Shown one piece after another: positions 16,817 to 25,564 of a stretch of 64,000 bases of DNA; position 1 is the first letter of the stretch, and the number at the start of each line of letters is the position of its first letter. The notes under the pieces are model-generated. The model did no database searches and was not told the origin of the DNA. It was given only the letters and a program-made list of their open reading frames with translations. Source of the stretch: JAAYHG01 sp012735455 (lineage in GTDB: Bacteria; Bacillota; DTU030; DUMP01). The position numbers were made by a program, and so were the translations under genes. The DNA is taken from assembly GCA_050951365.1 (NCBI GenBank), contig JBMNIX010000001.1, positions 135,427-199,426 on the forward strand, read 5' to 3'.

Positions 16817-16845
16817 ATTATAGCACAACGGGAACTCCGAGGGCA
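16817..16845 (-). promoter_or_regulatory. Extended -10 promoter of the arginase operon
   Basis: A perfect TATAAT (16822-16817, minus strand) is preceded by TGC, giving an extended -10; the -35 hexamer 17 nt upstream (TGCCCT) is weak. It lies directly after the terminator of the upstream membrane protein gene. Confidence 0.5.
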
Positions 16846-16847
16846 CG

Positions 16848-16882
16848 AAAAAGGACGAGCGGAAACATTAGCCCGCTCGTCC
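16848..16882 (-). terminator. Rho-independent terminator of the birA-SMR transcript
   Basis: GGACGAGCGG and CCGCTCGTCC form a perfect 10-bp stem with a 10-nt loop (16882-16853 on the minus strand), followed by five T residues. The stem overlaps the last codons and stop of the small membrane protein gene. Confidence 0.85.
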
Positions 16883-17242
16883 AATCATGATCACACCTGC
16901 CACAATGGTGGCTATACCTGCCATACGCCAGACAGAGAGCGTCTCCCCCAAAAAGAGCCGCGCCAGAACAACTACAAAGACATAGCCCAAGCTAACCATC
17001 GGGTAAGCCAGGCTCAGATCGGCGCGGGAAAGGACCAGGAGCCAGAGTACACCGCTGGCACCGAAACTCAAGATGCCCGCCAGAAGATACCCATTAGTAA
17101 TAACACTGGTTAATAATGCCGGGATTCCATCCAGGGAAAGCGCCAGTTTTTCTGAGCCGCGCAGACCGAGCTTCAGAAAAAGTTGTGCCAGGGAGCTGAG
17201 GAAAACGGAGCCTACAAGTACCATCCAAAGACGGATACTCAC
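16868..17242 (-). CDS. Small EamA/SMR-like four-helix membrane transporter
   Basis: A 124-aa hydrophobic protein with four predicted membrane helices (residues about 3-22, 43-64, 68-88, 98-118), the size and layout of a small multidrug resistance or half-EamA protein. The loop motif RADLSLAYPMVSLGYVFVV resembles the conserved glutamate/proline region of the EamA/EmrE group, but the membrane-embedded glutamate of EmrE is not in its usual place. GTG start overlaps the birA stop codon (GTGA), so translation is coupled. Substrate unknown. Confidence 0.75.
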   Translation of the reverse strand: MSIRLWMVLVGSVFLSSLAQLFLKLGLRGSEKLALSLDGIPALLTSVITNGYLLAGILSFGASGVLWLLVLSRADLSLAYPMVSLGYVFVVVLARLFLGETLSVWRMAGIATIVAGVIMIGRAG

Positions 17243-18240
17243 ATAAACTCCTCCCTGTGCACAGCTTGTCTTGGACGCAGACTCACATCACCGCTTAGCA
17301 CCCGCACCACCTGCCCGTCCTCCGTCTCCAGGAGAAGTGCTCCCTCAGAATCTACGTCGCGAGCAACACCTGCTAGCACAGCAGCAGGCGAGGTCACGGT
17401 TACGTTCTGACCCAACGTGACAGACAACTCGCGCCAGCGCTGAAGCAACTGTTCGGCTGCCTGGGGCAAACGGTCATACCAGCTCTCGAAACGCTCGAGG
17501 AAGCTTTGCAGTAGTCTTACCCTACTGACCGGTTTCCCGCCTCTTTCAAGGAACAGCGAGGTTGCCACTGCAGCAATATCCTCTGGAAAAGCAGGTGTGT
17601 TAACATTAATCCCGATGCCTAAGACCACATGGTTGATAACATCCAACTCGGCATTCATCTCGGTGAGGATTCCGGCCAGTTTACGTCCTCCCGCTAGGAT
17701 GTCATTGGGCCACTTGATTCCTGCGGAAACCCCAGCCAAGTCTCGCACGGCTTCCGCCGCCGCTACCGCTGCGGTGAGAGTAAGAAGGGGTGCCTGGCTG
17801 GGCTGAAAATTAGGCCTCAGGACAAGAGAAACCCAGATTCCCGTGCCCGGCGGAGAAGACCAGGCCCGACCACGCCGACCCCGTCCTCCTGTCTGCTCCT
17901 CTGCCACCACCAGGGTACCCTCTTCGGCGCCTTGAAACGCCAGCTCTTTGCCCCGGTTATTGGTGGAATCCACTCTTTCGTGGTACTCCACTACCTGCCC
18001 CAACAGCCGTGTCCTTAGGCCGACACGTACCTCAGCTGGCAGCAACTTGTCCGGTCGCGACACCAGCCGATATCCTAAGCGAGGTTGTGCCTCCACCACA
18101 TAGCCAGAGTTTCTAAGCTCTGTGATGTACTTCCAAATCGCCGTCCGGGAAACCCCAAGAGCTCGGCTCAATTGCTCGCCTGATATGTAATCGTTTTGGG
18201 GGGTAGACAAGAGCCTTAACAGAACATCCTCTTGCTCCAC
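17239..18240 (-). CDS. birA: Biotin protein ligase / biotin operon repressor BirA
   Basis: A 333-aa bifunctional protein that attaches biotin to carboxylase carrier domains and represses biotin genes. Start is placed at GTG 18240 (MEQEDVLLRLL) with GCGAGG 8 nt upstream; the frame is open further but overlaps cwlD. Residues 1-65 form the helix-turn-helix (SGEQLSRALGVSRTAIWKYI), followed by the catalytic domain with GGRGRRGRAWSS (biotinyl-AMP loop), KWPNDILAGGRKLAGILTE and GIGINVN, and a C-terminal SH3-like domain. It lies between cwlD and the small membrane transporter on one strand. Confidence 0.92.
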   Translation of the reverse strand: MEQEDVLLRLLSTPQNDYISGEQLSRALGVSRTAIWKYITELRNSGYVVEAQPRLGYRLVSRPDKLLPAEVRVGLRTRLLGQVVEYHERVDSTNNRGKELAFQGAEEGTLVVAEEQTGGRGRRGRAWSSPPGTGIWVSLVLRPNFQPSQAPLLTLTAAVAAAEAVRDLAGVSAGIKWPNDILAGGRKLAGILTEMNAELDVINHVVLGIGINVNTPAFPEDIAAVATSLFLERGGKPVSRVRLLQSFLERFESWYDRLPQAAEQLLQRWRELSVTLGQNVTVTSPAAVLAGVARDVDSEGALLLETEDGQVVRVLSGDVSLRPRQAVHREEFM

Positions 18241-18283
18241 TTGGACCACCTCGCCCCGATTGTAGCAGCAGGGTCTGGGGGTG

Positions 18284-19015
18284 TCAAGGCGCAGGCACTT
18301 CCTGACCCTCCCCGCGTAGAAAGGCCACCGTCCCGGCAAAGATGTGCCAGGCCAACCGTTTTTGATACGCAGGATCCGCCAAGAGCGCCTCCTCTTCTGG
18401 ATTAGAAAGGAAGCCGATTTCGATCAGCGCTGCCGGGCACTTACTGTTGCGCAGCACGTGAAAGTCCGCTTCCTGTACCTCACGGTAATTCTCACCCAGT
18501 GGAGTAGTCATACTTACCAGTTCATCCTGAATACAGTGCGCCAGTCGCGGACTCTCGGGGTGATTTGGATAGTAAAAGGTCTGGGCACCATACTCATAAG
18601 GAGAAGGAAAACTGTTGCCGTGGATGCTAAGAAAGACAGTAGCCCTCGCCTCATTGCCCAACCGAACCCTTTCACGCAGGTCTTCCACCAAGTCATCGGA
18701 CAACTCGCGGTCATCGTGTCGTGTGAGCAACACCCGGGCACCACTAAGCCTAAAGTACTCTTTGAGATACTGGCAAACAGGCAGGGTAATATCCTTTTCC
18801 ATTACCCCTCCTGGTCCCTCGGCGCCGGTGTCAATACCCCCATGGCCTGGATCGAGCACTATAATCTGCGGCGCCAAGGTACGGGCTTGGGCCAGCACAC
18901 GCTCGTAAGACCGGTGCTGGGGCGTACTGACCACACTCAGCACCAAGGTCAGAAACAGCGCTGCGACCCACCAGCTTCGGCGCCTCTGAAAACCTATCAT
19001 TCCTCTGCCCTGCAC
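18284..19015 (-). CDS. cwlD: N-acetylmuramoyl-L-alanine amidase CwlD (spore cortex)
   Basis: A 243-aa amidase_3 family enzyme. GTG 19015 is chosen because GGGAGGG lies 6 nt upstream; ATG 18999 would shorten it by 5 residues. A membrane anchor or signal follows (SWWVAALFLTLVLSVVS). Zinc and catalytic residues are visible in IIVLDPGHGGIDTGA, VFLSIHGNSF and ALIEIGFLSNPEEE. CwlD cleaves peptide side chains during muramic-delta-lactam formation in the spore cortex; the position directly after rpsI is the same as in B. subtilis and supports the name. This indicates a spore-forming lineage. Confidence 0.88.
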   Translation of the reverse strand: MQGRGMIGFQRRRSWWVAALFLTLVLSVVSTPQHRSYERVLAQARTLAPQIIVLDPGHGGIDTGAEGPGGVMEKDITLPVCQYLKEYFRLSGARVLLTRHDDRELSDDLVEDLRERVRLGNEARATVFLSIHGNSFPSPYEYGAQTFYYPNHPESPRLAHCIQDELVSMTTPLGENYREVQEADFHVLRNSKCPAALIEIGFLSNPEEEALLADPAYQKRLAWHIFAGTVAFLRGEGQEVPAP

Positions 19016-19131
19016 AACAGTCCCTCCCGCACGGCTCATCTTAAGCTTCCAAAACCAGAGTACGCGCGGGACCTTCACTTTAGACCGGGGTGCTAATGGG
19101 AAGAACGCAATGAATCCCCTGGGCCGGAAAT

Positions 19132-19163
19132 AGAAAACCCCGACTATGTTCCGTCGGGGTTTG
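19132..19163 (-). terminator. Terminator at the end of the ribosomal supercluster
   Basis: CCCCGAC and GTCGGGG pair around an 8-nt loop (19159-19138), flanked by A-rich sequence on one side and T-rich on the other, so it can work in both directions. On the minus strand it is followed by TTTTCTATTT. It lies 8 nt after the rpsI stop codon. Confidence 0.85.
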
Positions 19164-19167
19164 ATAA

Positions 19168-19560
19168 CTAACGCTTCGAGAACTGAGGTGCGCGCCGTGC
19201 GCCCTTGAGGCCGTACTTCTTGCGTTCTTTCATCCGCGGGTCACGAGTAAGCAGGCCTTCCTTTTTCAAGGCTGGCCGTAAGACCAAATCCACCTTGAGC
19301 AGCGCACGAGCGATACCGTGCCGCACTGCTCCTGCCTGCCCGGTAATGCCGCCGCCTTCCACCTTGGCCAGGACATCAAACTTGCCCATGTTACCTGTTA
19401 CCCTAAGGGGCTGCTCAACCATGTTCTGCAGTCTCCGCAGGGGAAAGTACTCTTCCACAGGCTTTTTATTCACCACCACACGGCCGCTGCCAGGAACTAA
19501 CCGCACCCTGGCCACAGAGGTCTTGCGGCGCCCGGTACCGTAGTAGGATATACTCGCCAT
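19168..19560 (-). CDS. rpsI: 30S ribosomal protein S9
   Basis: A 130-aa S9, full length. It begins with SYYGTGRRKTSVARVRL and ends with the conserved basic tail GARRAPQFSKR that reaches the P-site tRNA. ATG start behind GGAGGAG. It follows rplM by 23 nt and is the last gene of the long minus-strand ribosomal cluster, ending at an intrinsic terminator. Confidence 0.97.
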   Translation of the reverse strand: MASISYYGTGRRKTSVARVRLVPGSGRVVVNKKPVEEYFPLRRLQNMVEQPLRVTGNMGKFDVLAKVEGGGITGQAGAVRHGIARALLKVDLVLRPALKKEGLLTRDPRMKERKKYGLKGARRAPQFSKR

Positions 19561-19583
19561 CTTGTACGTTCTCCTCCTTCCCC

Positions 19584-20012
19584 TTAAGAGTTCCAGAACT
19601 CTGGTTTCTGAGCCTGGTGTGGATGATCGGGGCCACGGTAGACCTTAAGCTTCTTTGCCATAGCCCGGCCTAACCGGTTGTGTGGCAACATACCCTTAAC
19701 TGCCAGCTCAACCGCCAGCTGCGGGCGCTGTGCCATAAGGTCTTTATACTTGGTGCGCTTGAGGCCACCTGGGTAGCCGCTGTAGCGCACCCATTCCTTT
19801 TGTTCTGCTTTGCGGCCAGTAAGTACAACCTTATCCGCATTGATGATGATGACAAAGTCCCCTGTGTCAATGAAAGGGGTAAAAGTTGGTTTATGCTTGC
19901 CGCGCAGAATGCGGGCTGCCTCTGTCGCCAAGCGGCCTAAAGGCTTGCCGGCGCCGTCGAGGACGTACCACTTGCGCTCTATTTCTGCTGGTTTTGCCAT
20001 GTAGCTCTTCAC
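19584..20012 (-). CDS. rplM: 50S ribosomal protein L13
   Basis: A 142-aa L13, full length, with RKWYVLDGAGKPLGRLA at the N-terminus and the conserved GMLPHNRLGRAM segment. The GTG start at 20012 is preferred over the ATG four codons later, because family members usually begin a few residues before AKP and AGGAGGAG is suitably placed. It lies 70 nt after truA on the same strand and pairs with rpsI, as in most bacteria. Confidence 0.96.
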   Translation of the reverse strand: MKSYMAKPAEIERKWYVLDGAGKPLGRLATEAARILRGKHKPTFTPFIDTGDFVIIINADKVVLTGRKAEQKEWVRYSGYPGGLKRTKYKDLMAQRPQLAVELAVKGMLPHNRLGRAMAKKLKVYRGPDHPHQAQKPEFWNS

Positions 20013-20082
20013 TTTTTCTTTCTCCTCCTGCTACGGAGTTCCGAACGTGGCTCCTCCGCCGGGGCTCAACGACGGCAGAGAC

Positions 20083-20898
20083 TCACAGGGTGATTTTAAC
20101 ATAGCCCCAAGGTAGTGTCAAGCCAACGCTGCCTGGTGTTGCCACCCCTTCTTCAGAGCTCGATCCATAGTGTACAGCCCAGAGAACAAGGCCTTGGGGG
20201 GGTGCGGTAGGGCCGGCCTGGCTGCGGTCGCGTGCTGCCAGAATCCTGGGCATTGCTTCCGGTACTAGAGCTCCGCGTCCCACCTCCACCAGGGTCCCCA
20301 CCAGGTTCCGTACCATTTTGTAAAGAAAGCCATTGGCGGCCGCCTCGACCACAATCAGATCCCCTCTCTGGCCCAGGTTCAGACGCCGGAGGGTGCGTAC
20401 GTGGTTCTTAGCGGCACCACCGGAGGCGCAGAACGAACTGAAGTCGTGCTCCCCTAGCAGCAATTGGGCTGCGGACTGCATAGCGGTGAAATCCAGAGGC
20501 CCTCTTAGCGACCAGCTGTAGCGCTGCAGGAAGGGCGATGGGTGAGCGGCTTGCTGGATGAGGTAGCGATAGACTTTGCCTGTTGCCGAATAGCAAGCAT
20601 GAAAGCTCTCTTCCACCTCTTCCGCCTGCCAAACACGCACCTCTCGCGGCAGGCAGGAGTTCAGCGCCGCTGGCAGGCGCTCTACTGGCAGCTTCGCGCG
20701 GGTACTGAAGTTCACCACCTGAGCCCGGGCGTGAACCCCAGCATCGGTACGGCCAGCACCTACTACCTTTACCTCTTCCCCGAGTATCTTGCCCAAAGCG
20801 GCCATAAGTTCACCCTGTACAGTGCAGGCATTAGGCTGCACCTGAAAACCGGCAAAGGCACTACCATCGTAAGCCAAGGTAAGTTTAATGTTACGCAC
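20083..20898 (-). CDS. truA: tRNA pseudouridine(38-40) synthase TruA
   Basis: A 271-aa TruA that isomerises uridines 38-40 in tRNA anticodon stems. Start at GTG 20898 (MRNIKLTLAYDGSAF), preceded by GGGGGTG at 5 nt; the upstream extension is not needed. The catalytic aspartate lies in GAGRTDAGVHA, and KVYRYLI and FLYKMVRNLVGTLVEVG are conserved. It sits between ecfT and rplM, the standard Bacillota order. The C-terminal 20 or so residues are longer than usual and weakly conserved. Confidence 0.94.
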   Translation of the reverse strand: MRNIKLTLAYDGSAFAGFQVQPNACTVQGELMAALGKILGEEVKVVGAGRTDAGVHARAQVVNFSTRAKLPVERLPAALNSCLPREVRVWQAEEVEESFHACYSATGKVYRYLIQQAAHPSPFLQRYSWSLRGPLDFTAMQSAAQLLLGEHDFSSFCASGGAAKNHVRTLRRLNLGQRGDLIVVEAAANGFLYKMVRNLVGTLVEVGRGALVPEAMPRILAARDRSQAGPTAPPQGLVLWAVHYGSSSEEGVATPGSVGLTLPWGYVKITL

Positions 20899-20942
20899 GG
20901 GAACACCCCCACAGTCAGTCACCATGTCGTGGAAAGCGCCCC

Positions 20943-21740
20943 CTACAGCACTCGGTCCAGGATGCTTAACACAAGAACCACCGCCATTACTCCCAGGGCA
21001 ATCACATCGCGGCCCGAAAACCTGAGTTCACGCAAACGCGTGCGGCCCTCACCGCCGCGGTAGCAGCGCGCTTCCATGGCAGTGGCCAGGTCATCGGCGC
21101 GACGGAAGGCGCCCACAAAGAGAGGTACCAGGAGAGGGATCATTCCTTTGGCCCGCTGTACAATGTTCCCGCTCTCAAAGTCAGCCCCGCGGGCCATTTG
21201 TGCCTTCATAATTTTATCTGTCTCCTCCAAGAGTGTCGGGATGAAACGGAGCGCAATGGTCATCATCATAGCCAGCTCATGGGCTGGCACACCGAAACGC
21301 TTGAAAGGCTTCAGCAGGTATTCTATGCCATCGGTAAGGGCAATGGGTGAGCTGGTCAGAGTCAGCAGGGACGTGGTGAGCACCAAGAGTAACAGGCGCC
21401 AACCCATAAACACACCCAGCCTAATTCCCTCGGCCGTGGCCTTAAACGGCCCTAGCTGCCATACCACCCTGCCAGGTGTTAAGAAGAAGTTCAGTACCAG
21501 GGTAAAGAGAACAATATAAAAGATCGGTCGTATACCCTTCAAAACAAAGCGCCACGGCAAGCCAGACAAGATTATCAAGGCCAGGCTAAAGAGGGTGATA
21601 AAGGAGTAGCCCGGAAGGTCTGTCATAATGAAGAGAGCCACAATGTAGATCATGGCGCTTATGATCTTGGTGCGCGGGTCTAGCCTGTGCAGCGGTGAAT
21701 TGCCAGGTATATATTGCCCCAGGGTAATGTCTTTAAGCAT
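20943..21740 (-). CDS. ecfT: Energy-coupling factor transporter transmembrane protein EcfT
   Basis: A 265-aa membrane subunit of the shared ECF vitamin transporter module. It begins MLKDITLGQYIPGNSPLHRLDPRTK, the family N-terminus, and carries the two coupling motifs with ARG (QMARGAD near residue 182 and the following EARCYRGG). ATG 21740 is behind GGGAGG and overlaps the end of ecfA2 by 8 nt. It works with EcfA1 and EcfA2 and with substrate-specific S components encoded elsewhere. Confidence 0.95.
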   Translation of the reverse strand: MLKDITLGQYIPGNSPLHRLDPRTKIISAMIYIVALFIMTDLPGYSFITLFSLALIILSGLPWRFVLKGIRPIFYIVLFTLVLNFFLTPGRVVWQLGPFKATAEGIRLGVFMGWRLLLLVLTTSLLTLTSSPIALTDGIEYLLKPFKRFGVPAHELAMMMTIALRFIPTLLEETDKIMKAQMARGADFESGNIVQRAKGMIPLLVPLFVGAFRRADDLATAMEARCYRGGEGRTRLRELRFSGRDVIALGVMAVVLVLSILDRVL

Positions 21741-22593
21741 CGGCCTGCCTCCCCAGGTATCGTAGTAGCTCTGCCGCTGCTTCCTTAACAGTAAGTACAT
21801 CGGGCCTCACGCCAGGGTACTTGGCCGCAATCCGCCTCATCAACTCTGTAACCTGTGGAATGCCCAGCCCCAACTCTTTTAGCCTCTCGGGCTCGCCAAA
21901 AAGCTCCCGTGGTTTGCCATCGGCTGCCACCTGACCGCGGTGCATTATAACAAGTCGGTCTACCAGGCGCGCCACGTCTTCCATGCTGTGTGAGACCAAC
22001 ACCACCGTAAGCCCCAGTTCTTTATGCAGACGTGCTACATGCCCCAGGATCTCGTTACGCCCCCGCGGATCCAGCCCCGCTGTTGGTTCATCTAGTATCA
22101 GGTAGCTCGGATTCATGGCCAGTACCCCGGCAATGGCTACCCGTCGCATCTCGCCCCCAGAAAGATCAAAGGGGGAACGCGGCGCATACTTTGCCGGGTC
22201 CAGCCCCACCATGGTCAAGGCTTCCTGCACTCGCTCTTCTATCTCGGCCTCACTAAGAGCAAGATTACGCGGACCAAAGGCCACGTCCTTAGCCACGGTT
22301 TCCTCAAACAACTGGTGTTCCGGGTATTGGAACACCAGGCCTACCTTCTGACGAATAGCTTTACGGTTATTTCGGTTTGCGGTATCGACACCGTCCACCA
22401 ACACCTGCCCCTCTGTGGGCCGCAGCAGGCCGTTGAAGTGCTGGATCAAGGTGGACTTACCGGAGCCAGTGTGACCAATCAGGCCCAGGAACTCTCCCTC
22501 ACTGATGGTCAGGTTCACACCCCTTAGGGCAGTGGCGGCAAAGGGGGTTCCGGGCTGATAGGTGTAGGTTACATCTGTGACACATATCGGCAT
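21733..22593 (-). CDS. ecfA2: ECF transporter ATP-binding protein EcfA2
   Basis: A 286-aa ABC ATPase: Walker A GHTGSGKST, signature LSGGEMRRVAIAG, Walker B YLILDEPTAGLD, and switch histidine in VLVSHSMED. Together with EcfA1 it forms the heterodimeric motor of the ECF transporter. The start overlaps the end of ecfA1 by 25 nt and the end overlaps ecfT by 8 nt, so the three subunits are translationally coupled. Confidence 0.95.
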   Translation of the reverse strand: MPICVTDVTYTYQPGTPFAATALRGVNLTISEGEFLGLIGHTGSGKSTLIQHFNGLLRPTEGQVLVDGVDTANRNNRKAIRQKVGLVFQYPEHQLFEETVAKDVAFGPRNLALSEAEIEERVQEALTMVGLDPAKYAPRSPFDLSGGEMRRVAIAGVLAMNPSYLILDEPTAGLDPRGRNEILGHVARLHKELGLTVVLVSHSMEDVARLVDRLVIMHRGQVAADGKPRELFGEPERLKELGLGIPQVTELMRRIAAKYPGVRPDVLTVKEAAAELLRYLGRQADA

Positions 22594-23417
22594 AGCTCGG
22601 CCTCCATCTCCTCCACTGTGAGAATCCCGGGCTGCAACTTGATACCCCGTCTTGCAAGGTGCTGAGCCAGTTCGGTCACCTGGGGCACATCCAGTCCCAG
22701 CCGCCTCAGCTCAGCCACCTGGGTGAAAACCTCCCGCGGTACACCATCCAACACCTTCTGCCCACCATCCATCACCACCACTCGGCCTGCTTGTACTGCC
22801 TCTTCCATGAAGTGAGTGATATAAACAATGGTGATGCCCTCCTGGCGATTTAGCCTGAGCACCGTCTCCATCACTTCGCGACGGCCGGAAGGGTCCAGCA
22901 TGGCAGTGGGTTCATCCAAAATCATGGCCTCGGGCTGCATGGCCAGTACCCCAGCGATGGCTATGCGCTGTTTTTGACCACCCGATAGGAGGTGAGGAGC
23001 TGCACGTCTATATTCTGTCATCCCAACAATTTTCAAGGCTTCGTCCACTCTGCGGCGAATCTCGGCCGCCGGAATGCCCAGGTTTTCAGGTCCAAAGGCC
23101 ACGTCTTCCTCTACAGCCGTGGCTACAATCTGGTTATCTGGATTTTGAAACACCATGCCCGCTGTCTGGCGAATGTCCCACAGATGCTTGGCATCTCTTG
23201 TATCCCAGCCCTTCACCAGCACACAGCCTTCAGTAGGCAAAAGGAGGGCATTGAGGTGTTTGGCCAGAGTTGATTTGCCAGAGCCGTTGTGACCGATTAC
23301 TGCTACAAACTCACCCTGCTTGATACTCAGAGTAACATCTTTGAGAGCCACGCGTTCAACTGTCTCGCCCTCACTGTAGCGGTGCCAGACATTCTCCAGC
23401 CGGAACATTTCCGTCAT
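22569..23417 (-). CDS. ecfA1: ECF transporter ATP-binding protein EcfA1
   Basis: A 282-aa ABC ATPase: Walker A GHNGSGKST, signature LSGGQKQRIAIAG, Walker B AMILDEPTAMLD, and YITHFMEEA. Start taken at ATG 23417 (MTEMFRLENVWHRY); ATG 23408 is possible. First gene of the ecfA1-ecfA2-ecfT set, 63 nt downstream of rplQ, the usual arrangement in Bacillota. Confidence 0.95.
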   Translation of the reverse strand: MTEMFRLENVWHRYSEGETVERVALKDVTLSIKQGEFVAVIGHNGSGKSTLAKHLNALLLPTEGCVLVKGWDTRDAKHLWDIRQTAGMVFQNPDNQIVATAVEEDVAFGPENLGIPAAEIRRRVDEALKIVGMTEYRRAAPHLLSGGQKQRIAIAGVLAMQPEAMILDEPTAMLDPSGRREVMETVLRLNRQEGITIVYITHFMEEAVQAGRVVVMDGGQKVLDGVPREVFTQVAELRRLGLDVPQVTELAQHLARRGIKLQPGILTVEEMEAELCRYVSQM

Positions 23418-23480
23418 CGTTACCACCCACTTAACAAAACAGGGACCGGCGCCCGGCAAGGCTGGTCCCTTCCCCGTATC

Positions 23481-23819
23481 TTAAACCAGCTCCAGGATGG
23501 CCATGGGAGCTGCGTCGCCCTGGCGGGGTCCGAGCTTGTAGATCCGCGTGTAACCACCACTCCGCTCGGCGAAACGCGGTCCAACAGTATCAAAAAGCTT
23601 CTTTAAGACTTCCGCGTCCTGCACCATCACCGCCGCTTGCCGCCGAGCGTGCAGATCCCCCCGTTTTGCCAGGGTGATCAGGTTCTCTGCCAAGCGCTTT
23701 AATTCCTTCGCCTTACTCTCGGTGGTCTGAATCCTTTCATAGCGGAAAAAGGAAACCAATAGGTTTCGGAGCATTGCCTCACGGTGGCTGCTCAGACGCC
23801 CTAACTTGCGATAGCCCAT
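23481..23819 (-). CDS. rplQ: 50S ribosomal protein L17
   Basis: A 112-aa L17 with the start at ATG 23819 (MGYRKLGRLSSHREAMLRNL), eight nucleotides after GGAGG; an in-frame GTG three codons upstream overlaps the Shine-Dalgarno site. Conserved TESKAKELKRLAENLIT is present and the length is normal. It follows rpoA by 90 nt. Confidence 0.96.
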   Translation of the reverse strand: MGYRKLGRLSSHREAMLRNLLVSFFRYERIQTTESKAKELKRLAENLITLAKRGDLHARRQAAVMVQDAEVLKKLFDTVGPRFAERSGGYTRIYKLGPRQGDAAPMAILELV

Positions 23820-23909
23820 GCGCTGCACCTCCTTCGTACATGGGAACAGGCCCGGCGCCCTTCCTGTAGCATCCTGCCCCCAGGCTGTGGTTGGCCAGGT
23901 CTTTTGTCC

Positions 23910-24857
23910 TTACTCCTCTTTCGGTTTCAAAGAGAGTCCCAAAGCAGCGAGCTTGCTCTGTACCTCTTCCAAAGACTTGCGTCCCAGGTTACGTACCTTC
24001 ATCATGTCCTCTTCGGTCTTCTCCGTCAGCTGACCCACAGTGTTAATACCAGCACGCTTCAGACAGTTATAAGAGCGTACAGACAGGTCAAGCTCCTCAA
24101 TGCTCATGTCGAGGGCACTTGTTTTGTCTTCCTCTTCTCGCTCCACCATGATCTCCATGTTGTTGGCGACCTCGGTGAGGCTAGTAAAGAGAGCCAGGTG
24201 CTCAGTTAAGATGTGCGCTGCCAAGCTCACCGCCTCGTCGGGGGCAATGGTACCGTTAGTCCAAACTTCCAAAGAAAGCTTGTCGTAGTCAGTCCTCTGC
24301 CCCACCCGGGTGTTCTCTACCTGATAGTTGACCCTGGTTATCGGTGTAAAAATGGAGTCCACCGGGATAAGGCCAATTGGGTCATCAGGCTTTTTGTTGC
24401 GGTCGGCAGACACATAACCCCGGCCCTTGGAAACGGTAATCTCCATGATCAGCTCAGCACGCTCATCAAGGGTAGCGATGTGTTGTTCGGGGTTCAGTAT
24501 TTCGATGTCAGGGTCGGTAACGATGTCGCCAGCCTTAATCTCTCCCGGTGTCCGCGCCTCCAGGCGCATCACCTTGGGGCCGTCGCTGTGTAGCTTTAGG
24601 GCCAGTTCCTTGAGGTTAAGGACTATCTCCGGTACATCCTCCATCACGCCCGGCACCGTGGAAAGCTCGTGTAGGACATCCTGAATCTTAATCGAGGTGA
24701 CCGCCGCTCCGGGCAAAGAGGACAACAGGACACGCCGCAGGGAGTTGCCTAGGGTTGTACCGTAGCCGCGTTCCAGGGGCTCCACCACAAAACGGCCATA
24801 CCTGTTATCCTCGCTCAGCTCAGCAACCTCGATTTTCGGTTTTTCCATTTCAATCAT
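23910..24857 (-). CDS. rpoA: RNA polymerase alpha subunit
   Basis: A 315-aa alpha subunit, full length. The N-terminal assembly domain shows FVVEPLERGYGTTLGNSLRRVLLSS, and the C-terminal domain (from about residue 245) carries the DNA/activator-contacting helix-hairpin-helix (DLSVRSYNCLKRAGINTVGQL, then VRNLGRKSLEEV). ATG start behind AGGGTTAAGG. It follows rpsD by 60 nt and precedes rplQ. Confidence 0.97.
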   Translation of the reverse strand: MIEMEKPKIEVAELSEDNRYGRFVVEPLERGYGTTLGNSLRRVLLSSLPGAAVTSIKIQDVLHELSTVPGVMEDVPEIVLNLKELALKLHSDGPKVMRLEARTPGEIKAGDIVTDPDIEILNPEQHIATLDERAELIMEITVSKGRGYVSADRNKKPDDPIGLIPVDSIFTPITRVNYQVENTRVGQRTDYDKLSLEVWTNGTIAPDEAVSLAAHILTEHLALFTSLTEVANNMEIMVEREEEDKTSALDMSIEELDLSVRSYNCLKRAGINTVGQLTEKTEEDMMKVRNLGRKSLEEVQSKLAALGLSLKPKEE

Positions 24858-24917
24858 GAACCTTAACCCTCCTTGTCCGTACCATTATCCGCGCGAGGGC
24901 ATGAAGAAAAAGGTTCA

Positions 24918-25544
24918 TTACTTCGAGTAAAGCTCAACGATTAGATGTTCCTGAACCGGTACGTCTATTTCGCTGCGCTCAGGCCAACGGATTACTCTAG
25001 CTTTGAGCTCTGCCGGGTTAGACTCCAACCAGTCTGGAACCGTACGCGTCGCTGCCAGCTGGGCTATCTCCTGGAACAACGGTAGATTACGGCTGCCCTC
25101 ACGAACACTGATCTCGTCGCCGGGACGCACGCGGAAGGAAGGAATGCTCACCTTACGCCCGTTCACGGCAAAGTGCCCGTGCCGTACAAACTGGCGTGCC
25201 TCTGGGCGGGAGCGCCCAAAACCCAAGCGGTAGATCACGTTATCCAGCCTGCTCTCTAGCAAGGTAAGCAGGTTGGTACCGGTAACACCCTTCATACGGG
25301 TAGCAATATCGTAGTAGCGTCTGAACTGCCGCTCCAGCACACCGTAGATCCGGCGGGCCTTTTGCTTTTCGCGCAGCTGGATACCATACTCTGAGATCTT
25401 CTTGCGACTCTGCCCGTGCTGACCAGGAGCGTAAATACGCCGGTCCACCGCACATTTGCCGGTGTAGCAACGGTCGCCCTTGAGGAAAAGCTTCATGCCT
25501 TCCCGCCGGCAGAGCCTGCAGACAGCTCCTGTGTATCTCGCCAT
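24918..25544 (-). CDS. rpsD: 30S ribosomal protein S4
   Basis: A 208-aa S4. Four cysteines at positions 9, 12, 26 and 31 form the N-terminal zinc site, so this is the zinc-containing form. The S4 RNA-binding domain (RLDNVIYRLGFGRSRPEARQ) is intact. It lies within the alpha operon between rpsK and rpoA, unlike B. subtilis, where rpsD stands alone. Confidence 0.97.
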   Translation of the reverse strand: MARYTGAVCRLCRREGMKLFLKGDRCYTGKCAVDRRIYAPGQHGQSRKKISEYGIQLREKQKARRIYGVLERQFRRYYDIATRMKGVTGTNLLTLLESRLDNVIYRLGFGRSRPEARQFVRHGHFAVNGRKVSIPSFRVRPGDEISVREGSRNLPLFQEIAQLAATRTVPDWLESNPAELKARVIRWPERSEIDVPVQEHLIVELYSK

Positions 25545-25564
25545 CTACCTTACACCTCGCTCTC

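Noticed and set aside
18344..19096. 250-aa open frame on the plus strand
   Set aside because: Antisense to cwlD, which is clearly coding on the minus strand.
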